Shown piece by piece: positions 55,096 through 64,000 of a stretch of DNA of 64,000 bases (position 1 is the stretch's first letter; each line of letters opens with the position of its first letter). The translations under genes and the position numbers were made by a program. Source of the DNA: Sympetrum striolatum (Eukaryota; Arthropoda; Insecta; Odonata; Libellulidae); contig OX388350.1 of the NCBI GenBank assembly GCA_947579665.1, forward strand, positions 36,055,393 to 36,119,392, written 5' to 3'. Below the pieces are notes generated by a model. That model was not told where the DNA came from, ran no database searches, and saw only the letters and a program-made list of their open reading frames with translations.

Positions 55096-56316
55096 TGCTG
55101 GTGAACGAAACTGAAAGAATAAAAACACTATTAATTCTGATCTGAACATCAATTTCATTTTGCTTAAAAACTCATGATGTTCCCATCTAACTTTGTGGAA
55201 ACTAGAGGAAAATGCTAAGTTATTTTAAATTTTAATTCCAATTTTCTTAATTTTTAATGGAGAAATTCCTAAAAAAAGTCTGGCAGTAACTAACAGAAAA
55301 TATTTTTACATTAAATTTATCTTTGATTATCATGATAATCGCTCATCATTTCTTTAATATCACTTGTTATAATCTTAAATTATTATAAATTATAATAATT
55401 AATTCACATATAAAAACGAGGGAAATAGGAAGCGTATGCCTCGAAGCTCATTTATTAATTGTTTATTACTTACTGAAGATTATTAATCTCATGTTAAAGC
55501 CTTAAAATAATATAACTTTTGAATGGTTCAATATTAAAATATTCCAAGAAAAAACAATCCGCTCGTATGTTTGCAGATCGAGTGAATCCGAAGCCTTACC
55601 GACATTTTTTTTATTTTTTATAGAATTGAAGTGCAAACTGGAACAAAATAATTAAGTCTCGATAACCATAAGAGAACTATTATATATGTTTAAGAAACAT
55701 TCAAAATTTTGAATCTGAACCTAAACCACAAACCCTCTATGTGTCTCTATGTGCAAAATTTACCGTATTATCCTTTATATATGTATTTTATTCTGATTTT
55801 CAATTCGCATTCGAAGTACCCTCATTTAGTTAACCTCGCTAATTAATTGTATCGTTGACTTGATGCTCACTATTATCATACAAGTGACTGACCACATACT
55901 GTGATTAATATCTGGAATTTCACTCTAAAATTTTGTGACATGCGATGACATTGAAAAGTTATAAATCATAAGCTTTCTGCGCTGCATAACTGGACTGCAT
56001 AATCGGCGCGAAATTATCTTGATCGAACCGGTTTGACAATGGCTCTCAGAGAAAAATTGGAACAGAGCCAAAATATCGCGTTTTTTTAATTGGGACAAAA
56101 ATAATTGCGATTCCCCAATTTATTTTACTCGTTCTTTTCTATTTGCTTCAGTTCTCTGTTTTCCTTTCGGTATTAATCACTTTCCTTTATTATGACGAGG
56201 AAGAGTTGGATTGTCTTCATATGCATTCGTAGATTTTGTTTGCGAAATATTATTGGATAATGTTGAATCAAATCTGTTTTTCAAACGTCATAGGTCTATT
56301 ATATGTTTTATTTCAT
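55096..56316. other. AT-rich DNA, no feature recognised
   Basis: Nothing recognised. Confidence 0.5.
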
Positions 56317-56395
56317 GGTTTGTTAATTGGTTTAATATATGGTTTATCATATGGTTTATTATTTGGTTTAGTATATGGTTTATTATGTAGTTATA
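56317..56395. repeat. Short minisatellite (ATATGGTTTATT-type)
   Basis: About five degenerate 13-18 bp repeats of TATATGGTTTATCATATGG-type sequence. The minus-strand frame through it reads as repeated INHxxN and is a by-product. Confidence 0.7.
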
Positions 56396-56515
56396 ATCAA
56401 ACTGTATGAACGATTTGCAGTTAGTCTTCAATGTATTTAGCCACAATAACTGTTGTAATCTCATAATTTCTAACATTAGTTTTAAATAGCGGAGGAAATG
56501 TGGTTACATAAACCA

Positions 56516-56788
56516 GATGAGGAGTGCGGCATTATCCCCTTACTTTCCTCACCAGATTGCTATTAGCTGTTCAAATCCACGTAAGTGACTGTACCAGTAC
56601 GATTTATGCTATAATTCCACAACGAGAGAGCTGAATTAGTGCCATTATTTAGCACACTCATACCTCATTGGCTTTAAAGTCATCACCGCCATGAACAAGA
56701 CTGTGACAAAAGTAGTTGAAAGATACATTTATCTCTACCCTGTACCAAATGACAAATGAAAATATTTTATTCATTAGAATATGGTAGC
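56516..56788 (+). repeat. Dispersed repeat R3, copy 2
   Basis: Matches 44,348-44,612: GATGAGGAGTG, CCACGTAAGTGA, CACTCATACCTCA, GACTGTGACAAAAGTAGTTG, TACCCTGTACC, GACAAATGAAAATATTTTATT and ATATGGTAGCAG. Same orientation, 12 kb away. Confidence 0.65.
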
Positions 56789-56869
56789 AGAAACAGGATC
56801 ACATTGACAGACATTTTACATTTTGGATGAATATCCACTCTAGTTTGCTTCGTAAGTAGTCTCAATTCC

Positions 56870-57490
56870 GTAAATGATACACTCTCTCTCGTGTGTTAGA
56901 GACCCCCGTTTTCCTCTCTTTCGGATTCCAGGAGGGCCTCATTCTTCGCCCCTCATCCAGAGGCGCGGATAATCTCGAGTTGTATGCGTATGTTTGTTGC
57001 ACAAGCATGCACGCGTGCCCGTGAACTTTACTCTCGTGCGTTCAAAAGAGCCGACATCGCAAGGGGGAGAGGATTGACGCTTTTCAAGGGAGGAAAGTGA
57101 CACTGGTTTCGCATGCGTGCGGGGATGGCTTTTCTTTTGTTTCTTTTTTTATTTCGGCGACGGGAAAAGGGGTAAGTGGCGGGGAAGAGGAGGAAAGATG
57201 ATTAAAAACGAGATGGGCCGTCGATCTTAATTGTTTTTCGCGGAATTATCGATACGACGTCGGAGAATTTAATTAGATTTTCGCTTTTTGTCGTTATTTA
57301 TGTTTCCGTTTTTGGGCGGGCGTTTCCCTCTGATCACAAGGGGAGTGTCGCCGCGTACTTTGATATTCTTGAGAATTCGGCGTTTGGCGGTATTTTTCAT
57401 CTCGGCCGCGATTAATTGGTTTTTATGGTTTTATGAACTTTCCGATGAGAGTCATCCGTTTTAGGACGAGATGAAACTATTCGATCGCAC
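56870..57490. other. GC-rich island, candidate regulatory DNA
   Basis: A CpG-rich, repeat-free block with GATACGACGTCGG, GGGCGGGCG and CGGCCGCGATTAATTGG. ATTA/TTAATT cores are embedded in CG-rich surroundings, as in the islands at 1-340 and 50,400-51,320. No long open frame. Confidence 0.35.
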
Positions 57491-57543
57491 GACAAGAGAA
57501 TTTGGTGGAACGCTGCACATAACGTAAAATATATTATAGGATA

Positions 57544-57590
57544 ATACAATACAATACAAACTTCTTTATGGGGCGAAATTAATACGAACT
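57544..57590 (-). mobile_element. LINE 3' end with TATTG tail (minus strand)
   Basis: On the minus strand: TTTCGCCCCATAAAGAAG, then TTTGTATTGTATTGTATT. Related to 41,153-41,235. Only the terminal few tens of bases are recognisable. Confidence 0.45.
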
Positions 57591-57941
57591 CCCATCTACA
57601 TCAAACCCATACTTTGTATTTCATTACATAAATATAGATATTTATAAACGTACGCATTTCTAATGTAATGTATTTCAATGCACTAGGCACTATAGTATCT
57701 CGCAATGAAAATAGGATTAATTTTGAATTCAATTTCGACTTTAATTAGTCTCCGTGAAAAGTTTACAGATGTAATTTTTGGCGTTTTGAAGTCATGTGCT
57801 TCCGAATTTTTCTTGTTGGTGCGTTTCCCTGATTGAGGTAATTTTCAATTGTCACTCTACGTTGCCTTCATTTTTTGTATTTCTTAGGTATTTTAATATT
57901 TTACTTTCCCGGTCCCTAGAATGCTGTCCTTCCTCGATTCG
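57591..57941. other. AT-rich spacer, nothing recognised
   Basis: Nothing recognised. Confidence 0.5.
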
Positions 57942-58060
57942 TTGGCCTCGGTGGCAGAATGATTAGCGCCATGCCAATACAATCCCGAGATCCTAGGTTC
58001 GAATCCTGGTAAAAACAACGTGATTCTGTTCATCACGCCTTATTGCAAAGGTGGATTCAA
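57942..58060 (+). mobile_element. tRNA-derived SINE head
   Basis: TTGGCCTCGGTGGCAGAATG and GATTAGCGCC (A-box region), then CCTAGGTTCGAATCCTGG (B box and T arm). It resembles the heads at 1,190 and 51,365. Downstream sequence has no clear match in the window. Confidence 0.6.
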
Positions 58061-58302
58061 TTTCTGAAATTTGTCTTAATAATTAAGAGATTTTAATTAT
58101 TATCATTGTAATCAATGTTTAACGTAGTAAATTTATGGCAGGTAGTCCAGTGTACTTGATATCACTTGGATTGGTTTTTTTAATATCTTTCAAAAAACGA
58201 CAGGATATGAAGTACTGCTTTCAGCCTATAGATTGTGGAGTCAATTTTTTAAAGTATCATTGATAATTAGGTAATTAATTGCTTTTCAAAAATATCTAAC
58301 AG

Positions 58303-58379
58303 GGCTCCCGGATAGTCATGTGGACAGCGTGTTTGCCTTTGGTAAAAACGGTCCCGGGTTCGATTCCCGGTGGGAGCCA
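58303..58379 (+). mobile_element. tRNA-like SINE head with intact acceptor and T arms
   Basis: The 77-nt unit begins GGCTCCC and ends GGGAGCC plus A, a perfect 7-bp acceptor stem. The T arm is perfect (CCGGGTTCGATTCCCGG). The D-arm region is unusual (GGATAGTCATGTGGACAGC), and the anticodon region TTTGCCTTTGGTAAA lacks the conserved T before the anticodon. It is therefore a tRNA-like SINE head rather than a normal tRNA; a related copy sits at 30,330-30,404. A low chance remains that it is an atypical Lys(TTT)-like tRNA. Confidence 0.65.
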
Positions 58380-58680
58380 ATGTGCGAGATGACCTAAGCT
58401 GTGGAAGCACTTTTAACAATACTACTACTACTAATATCTAACATTTTAAATATTAAAAAGCTATCCCTCTTAGATAATATCAGATAGATCGCACCAATCT
58501 GCAAATGATGCCTATGGAAAAGTAGGAAATTAACTTTATTTTTGTTTCACCAAACTTTATTGCCGCATCGCTTCCATAGTGAAAACATACAAAGAATCAA
58601 CCGTTAAAACTAATTTTAAGCAGGAAAATATTTTATGATTGTATTTTTTTCAATCTAGAAGACATTTCAAACAAACGTAT
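58380..58680. other. AT-rich spacer, nothing recognised
   Basis: Nothing recognised; it may include the body of the SINE. Confidence 0.45.
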
Positions 58681-59205
58681 CTCAGAGACAGTTTCAGTTC
58701 GAGACAACGAAAGAGAATATTTTGGTTAGTTCGAAAAAGGATGAAGCCGATGAGCTCGGTGATTGAGCGAGAGAGAAACTGAATGGGAGGTGAAAGAGTA
58801 GAAAAACGATGCGAAAGAGAAAGTGAAGTGGGAGAGATAGAAAGGGTAATTGCCTGGCGAAAAAATAGGCGATGACCGTTCATTCTGCTGACGAACGAGT
58901 GGTCGTTTCAAAGGATTTCAGGTGAGAACACGGCCACCTTATATCACCGCTGTTCGATGGCGTCAATACGAACCCTCACGTCCCCAGTATTTATCGCCTT
59001 CGGAGTCGGATCGCAAATGAAGTGGACGGATTGATGGTATTGTGGAATATCCGAAATAAAGCGAGCGATACGCTCTTTCAAAGTAGGGGACGCTCTCCGA
59101 AACGTTTTGTGATTGTAATGTTTCGACACACCCTTGCGATGATGGACGCATTCATATTTACGGTTTACGTTGTTTTTCCTCTCGATCCGCGACTGAAATT
59201 TTAGT
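58681..59205. other. GC-richer island
   Basis: Starts with a GA-rich part (GAGCGAGAGAGAAACTG), then a CpG-rich part. Frames on both strands (58,944-59,204) overlap and are unrecognised. Candidate conserved non-coding DNA. Confidence 0.25.
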
Positions 59206-59349
59206 ATTCATTTACTTCTGTTTCTCATTAATAAGTTATGAGGTTATGTTTTCTTTGAGGTGAGGTTCTTTCGCTATCAGGAAGCATCAATGTTTAGTTA
59301 ATTGGTTGAGTTTATCAAGTTGATTCTTTTGTTTGATATTGAGAGTCCT

Positions 59350-59510
59350 TACCCAACCTCAGTGGTGAAACTAGCTACAAGGTCCGTGGTTTGAGTCTCG
59401 TCTAATCGGGCATTTCCTTGTTAGGATATGCGTTATACGTGTTCTTCTATTGCTACGATTAACTTCTCTCCAGTTATTATCCAATCAGTGGCTGATTTTG
59501 AGGTTATCGG
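59350..59510 (+). mobile_element. tRNA-derived SINE, damaged head
   Basis: ACCTCAGTGGTGAAACTAGC, then a mutated B box (GGTTTGAGTC) and a body ACGTGTTCTTCTATTGCTAC that matches 51,480-51,500. Part of the region between the boxes has been lost compared with 51,365-51,550. Confidence 0.55.
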
Positions 59511-60794
59511 AAAATAAATATATTAAAAAGCTCATTGTTTGGAGCTTTACATCATCATAGTTACACTTATCGTTAATTGAAATAATAACGGTAGATTTCA
59601 TGAAAAAAGATGGTTTTGCAATAAAATCATCCTCAAGTCGATCCTCAAACTGAAGTATGTGTATAGAAATAAGAATGCAGAAGTTTTCGAGTTGAATTTA
59701 TAAAAGGGATGCATCAAATTAGTCAGACATAATGGTCACTCAAGATTTTTATTGAAATGGCCAAGTGTAAAGATATATAATTTGTGAGTCAACTAATATA
59801 CTGGCTAGGGATCGCCTATATTATCGCTGGTAACCAGTGAGAATCGAAACTACGAAGCTTCAGTTTTTCCTAGTGGTCTTATTGATTTTATTGTAGCTAC
59901 AGACTACAGCTACAGCTATTTTTAGTTATTGACTTTTAAATAATTTAAGAAATAAACCTCGTTTGAGATTGCAATAATAAGAGTATTTTCATATAATTTC
60001 TTACCTAATGACAAAATGGCATTTCGTTTCTATCTTCATACCATAATAGGAACATAACTAAAATAATTAACACTTTAGACAAAAATCTTTCTAGCTCCCC
60101 TTCAATCTATACCTATTAAATTGTCCATGTCATAAATTTTTATTTCCATAAATAACTTCTTAAAAAGTCTTCCGAAATAATTGATGTAAGTTTCATGAGA
60201 ATATCGTTCATATATATTTCAAATTTACTATATAGGGACATAATGAGGTTCGTTAAACTTAAATTTTATCGTCTACAATTTCGAGAGAATTTCAAACTTG
60301 TTTAGCATTGGTTTCAAGACATTCATTAATACACCAAGCAGCTTTGTGAGTTACCAATGTCAAATTGAGCATTATTGAGATAACTTGCGTTCCTCTATTG
60401 CCTTGAGCCTGATTATATATTGATTGCCTACTGAACCTCCTGAACTGATCATCTTGAAGGTAAACTTACTATATCAGGCACTTATAGCATTTTTATTGGA
60501 CTTGGGTAACTTATATCAATATTGTGGGGTTCCAATAAATTTTATATTTAAAAATTAATGCAAAGATTTATTTACCCTGAGGTGTGTAAGTTTAGAGATT
60601 TTAGTGAAATGGACGCGTTGGAGATCTCGTTGATGGAAATATAATATGTTTAACTTTAGCTGGGGTATTAATAAGCGTTCAATTTTCTCCATGAAATAAA
60701 GTTAACGATCCTTCAATAGAATTAATATAATCAATCTTCACTTCGTGGAAATGTGATGTAACCATCTTGAAATAAATAAACATTGTAGCTTCCA
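59511..60794. other. AT-rich DNA, no feature recognised
   Basis: Nothing recognised. Confidence 0.5.
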
Positions 60795-60925
60795 CAACAT
60801 ATACGCTGTTTCGGCTTCTACTTAGTAGTAGCTCTTGATATACCTTGCGGTATCTGATGATGACGCTATGCATCTAAACCTAGGTCGTTTGTAATATAAC
60901 TGTGGTATCGCGTATAAGTTGTTCT
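60795..60925 (+). mobile_element. Foldback with hammerhead-like core (fourth locus)
   Basis: The plus strand reads CTGATGATGACGCTATGCAT, then CTAAACCTAGGTCGTTTG. It aligns with 31,242-31,280 (CTGATGATGAGG...GAAACCTAGGT). GAAA has decayed to TAAA and stem II is poor. ACCTAGGT followed by C keeps the expected stem III palindrome and cleavage base. Outer arms ACAACATATACGC and GCGTATAAGTTGT mirror each other; a GCCGAAACAGCG on the minus strand echoes the core in the other arm. Confidence 0.5.
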
Positions 60926-61080
60926 TACTCCTCTTTCATCTTAACGAACTTTAATTGCTTCTGGAAACTTTCGAAGAAATGCAGATCAGTTAAGACCATA
61001 ATAGGTTACCACAATACGGTCTTATTTGGTCCTTTAATGAGCGACGTTCATTAATTCCTTTTTGGAGGACTGCGATACTC
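60926..61080. other. AT-rich spacer, nothing recognised
   Basis: Nothing recognised. Confidence 0.5.
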
Positions 61081-61960
61081 ATTTGTCTTAATTCGCCACT
61101 TACCGTGTTTATGAGAGAACGTGTTCTACGGAGACCAATCCCCTGGAATCACCCCGAGAAGAAAGGAAAGCTCCGATACGTGATGGAAGAAATCACCGCC
61201 GGCAAGAGGCGCTCCACTCCAGCATTAGAAAGCACACATCCCGAAAACAAGGAGTATAACGCTCAAGTGCAACTCGAAAGTTTTAACTCTCCGCTCCATA
61301 AAAGTACTTTCACGGCGAACGTGAGAAAATCCTCGGTCCCGAAACACAGCTTCCTCAGGATCGCAGATCGGAAACGAAATTATCTCGATCGGGTGATCCG
61401 AAGAGAGAGAGAGGAAAAAAGCAACTTTCTTTTTCTACACTTCCAGCAGACTTACTCGCGAATCTTGAGTAACAGCCCGCAATAAATATCGGCGGGAAAG
61501 AAACGTGACCTGAGTCTCGAAAGGACTTCGATAACGATCGAGCGTTTCTCACGCTAATATCGATAGACGCCCACGAAACGAGATAAATACGTGCCCATTC
61601 GATATAAACTGCGGTCGACATCCATCTCGGGGCACGTGTTTCAAATTTAAATTTCGGTTTAGATAAATACGGCGCTCGTATATTTGGTGGCGGGGGAGGG
61701 GCGGATAGCTTAATGGGCTCATCCTTCGCAGGAAATCACGGGATCGATCCTCTTCGCGAGCCATTTAAAGGTCTGTTCCTTTTTCTCTCCTCGACTCCCG
61801 AGAGCATTTAAAGTCATTAAGGTTTATTCACTAATTATGAGTTCTGGAAGTTTGCAGACGGGGAGGCAATTTGACAGATAATACGTCTGATAGGTTCCCG
61901 CGGAGCGAATGAAGATGGCGCGGTCGGTTTTTTTCCTCGGGAGAAGAGTTGTAGTTAACT
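61081..61960. other. GC-richer island with a 126-codon open frame
   Basis: The plus-strand frame 61,105-61,485 is Arg/Ser/Glu-rich with no recognised domain; minus-strand frames overlap its end. The island is CpG-rich (CGCTCGTA, CCCGCGGAGCG). A real exon cannot be excluded, but no splice-site or domain evidence supports one. Confidence 0.3.
61700..61766 (+). mobile_element. tRNA-like fragment with A and B boxes
   Basis: A box GATAGCTTAATGGG matches the TRGCNNARYNGG consensus, and a B-box-like GGGATCGATCCTC lies at tRNA spacing. The acceptor stem does not pair, so it is probably a SINE head or tRNA pseudogene within the island. Confidence 0.5.
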
Positions 61961-62337
61961 TTATAGACTGAAATACAATCGTGGAGGGTTAGGATAGATA
62001 TGGAAGTCGATTCTCCATGGAATTTCTATATTCTTCGTTTGTGGTTTCATATGTTTTTTTAATCGATTAATATTTATTTATTTGTTCCTCATATACGCTT
62101 ATATACATAAAGGTAAATATTAAAAAAGATTCAAAACGAAAGGCATAGGTTAACTTTATAGACTGAAAAACATTCGTGAAGAGTAGAGATTGATATGGAA
62201 GTCGATCCTCTGTGGAATATTATTCGTTTGTGATCTCATTTATTTTTTGATCGATTAATTTATGATTATTTGTTCCTCGTATAAGCTCATATACAAAAAT
62301 ATAATTTTTCAAAATATTCAAAACGAGGGACATCGGT
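61953..62337 (+). repeat. 196-bp tandem duplication
   Basis: Two units start GTTAACTTTATAGACTGAAA (61,954 and 62,150). They share GATATGGAAGTCGAT, TCGATTAAT, TTATTTGTTCCTC and TTCAAAACGA. About 80% similar by eye, so an older event than the 173-bp satellite. Confidence 0.8.
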
Positions 62338-63479
62338 TCCGCATAGGATAATATCCTGTTTAGGGTCATCCAACTATTCTTTGTCCAACAAAATTACATC
62401 AATGTAGAAAACAACAAAAATCTGTCACTGTGTCGTAACATACATATCACGTAACTAAAATTATTAATAGATACAAAGATATACCAATAAGAAAATGAAA
62501 ATGGAAAAAAATGTAATTGTTAATGCCGCAGCACACATCAGAACCTGGTTAGGATCATCGCTATTCACAGAGATAGTTATATATAAAGTTAATATATAAT
62601 AAACCTAAAATGAACCTTTTTGAAGAAAAAGAATCTGAATGGAATTCATTACAAGCAAGCATCACATACGCAATACATAATAAAACAACGTAGTATCGTC
62701 ACCATCCAAACAGGATTAAAATACAGGATTTTCAGATCTTATTAATATATTTAAAATAATTTTTATATATCTATTTAATATTGATCCTGATATAAGCATA
62801 ATTAACTAGCAATCAGTTTATAGATAATGCTAAAATACTTCTACAAATTTTAAGAGTGAAGATACTTTAATACATTTAGGTAGAAAATTAGCGTTTGATA
62901 TGTCTTTTCAATTTGCTATTATCGGACGTATTTCGAAACTGAAAAATGAAATAGAACTTTTTTGATGCGTTATCTTTGATTGAAATATATATTTTTAATC
63001 GATATGCTCTCATGAAATTGCAGGAATTATTTCGTCAGTTTTTTGTTGTTCTTTTTACAATACTAAAGTTTTGAACCAGACAGGATTAATAACGCCAATA
63101 AATAAATAAATAATAATAATATCTCCATATCCTCCATAGTGACAAATGACTAAATTCTATCATTGTTTAGGTCTATACGTCCAATTTAAATGGAGTATTG
63201 CCAAGCAACTTAGGAATAAACTTCAGTTATGAGCGACATATCAAGTGAAAATCTCCTGATACATTTTTTAATAAAGATATCATGGGGTGGTTAGGATGAA
63301 CATCATAAAACAATAACAGATACATCAATAAATATTAGATAAATACAAATTATATCAATAAAATTATATAAGAAAAGATTTTATTTTTTAAAGTATAGTG
63401 GGATCATTCAATTTAATAATAGCAATATTTCGGTCACGGAGTTAATCTTTGTAAACCTTATTGGCTTTGGTTTTCTTTA
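62338..63479. other. Very AT-rich DNA, no feature recognised
   Basis: Contains only low-complexity AAAT/AATA runs (63,100-63,120). No gene or element recognised. Confidence 0.5.
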
Positions 63480-64000
63480 TTAACTATTGACTCTAACCGC
63501 TAACACCTCGAGGCCAATCGACCTACATGATGGGATCTTTGATTCCAAATAGCACTTCCATCCCCATTCAACCACCATCCCAACCAACTTGCGGTTTCTC
63601 CATCGCTCGTACAAGATGATTCGAGCATGGCATAACCGGTTAAGTCCACTGCGAGGCGCTCGTCTTCGTTCACGGGCCACTGGTCACTCTAACGATTTCA
63701 CCGGTCCTTTGCTACGGGAGAACCAATTTTATTATGATCCTCCAGCGCCTATGGGCGGAAGGTTTTTAAAATTTATGAGAATGTTACATTTACGCGCGAT
63801 GATTTATTAGTTCGAGATATATAAGGCACGCCCTAACAAACATGGAAATGTTCCCGAATGCCAATCCATCTGAACTAGCGGGTGAAAGCGAAACTGGATT
63901 CGGAATAGATAAACTATTACCATGGTAAACAGTTTTCCCCGAAGGTAATAACTATATCTTTGTCCCCATCAGAGCCCAAGCGGATTGAAATTCTAAGCAA
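63480..64000. other. Mixed-composition DNA to window end
   Basis: Moderately GC-rich at 63,480-63,900. Overlapping opposite frames (minus 63,480-63,680; plus 63,589-63,810) have no recognised motif. May be the start of another island continuing past the window. Confidence 0.35.

Noticed and set aside
56288..56476. Minus-strand frame with repeated INHxxNQ motif
   Set aside because: The repeat is the translation of an AT-rich minisatellite, not a protein repeat under selection.
61105..61485. 126-codon Arg/Glu/Ser-rich frame
   Set aside because: No recognisable family. Could be an exon but nothing in the sequence supports it.

Overview
The window looks like gene-poor animal nuclear DNA, most likely from an insect or other arthropod. 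It is AT-rich overall, contains no intact protein-coding gene I can defend, and is full of decayed transposable elements: LINE reverse-transcriptase remnants, tRNA-derived SINEs, pogo/Tc1-mariner and piggyBac relics, foldback elements and small satellites. There are no bacterial-style operons, ribosome binding sites or CRISPR arrays. The taxon is inferred from the mix of element types; no gene diagnoses it. Open reading frames reach 195 codons, but none shows a recognisable domain except fragments of transposon proteins.

Layout. 0-8.5 kb: a CpG-rich island, a tRNA-Gly-like gene lacking its anticodon arm, two SINE heads flanking a 5'-truncated LINE with an (ATT)n tail, a second LINE tail, a perfect 17-bp hairpin and a 177-bp tandem repeat. 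8.5-20 kb: mostly unremarkable AT-rich DNA, then a pogo-type MITE carrying a nested 77-bp palindromic element, a five-copy 173-bp satellite, a decayed RTE-like reverse transcriptase and a foldback MITE. 20-28 kb: a duplicated segment with a hairpin, a dispersed unknown repeat, two related minus-strand SINEs, a second foldback MITE, and an 840-bp pogo-like transposon with a PHD-finger exon inserted into an older LINE fragment. 28-34 kb: the second 77-bp element, a SINE head, and three foldback elements with hammerhead-like cores, two of them flanked by 11-12 bp target-site duplications. 34-48 kb: GC-rich islands alternating with AT-rich DNA, several duplicated repeats, and a piggyBac-type element with TTAA target sites. 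48-54 kb: a six-unit tandem array in which each unit carries a Pol III B-box-like motif, a smaller inverted-repeat element, a SINE, and a 2.0-kb element with about 450-bp inverted terminal arms. 54-64 kb: more SINEs, minus-strand LINE tails, a fourth hammerhead-like locus, islands and a 196-bp tandem duplication.

Two general patterns stand out. First, GC- and CpG-richer islands of 0.3-1.3 kb that carry few recognisable repeats recur every few kilobases. They are reasonable candidates for conserved regulatory DNA or unrecognised exons, perhaps in a large intron or a gene desert. Second, many unrelated tandem duplications have unit lengths of 147-196 bp. The most interesting system is the small family of PLE-like foldback retroelements with hammerhead-ribozyme-like cores and palindromic stem III sequences. 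All homology calls come from reading the sequence; no database search was run.
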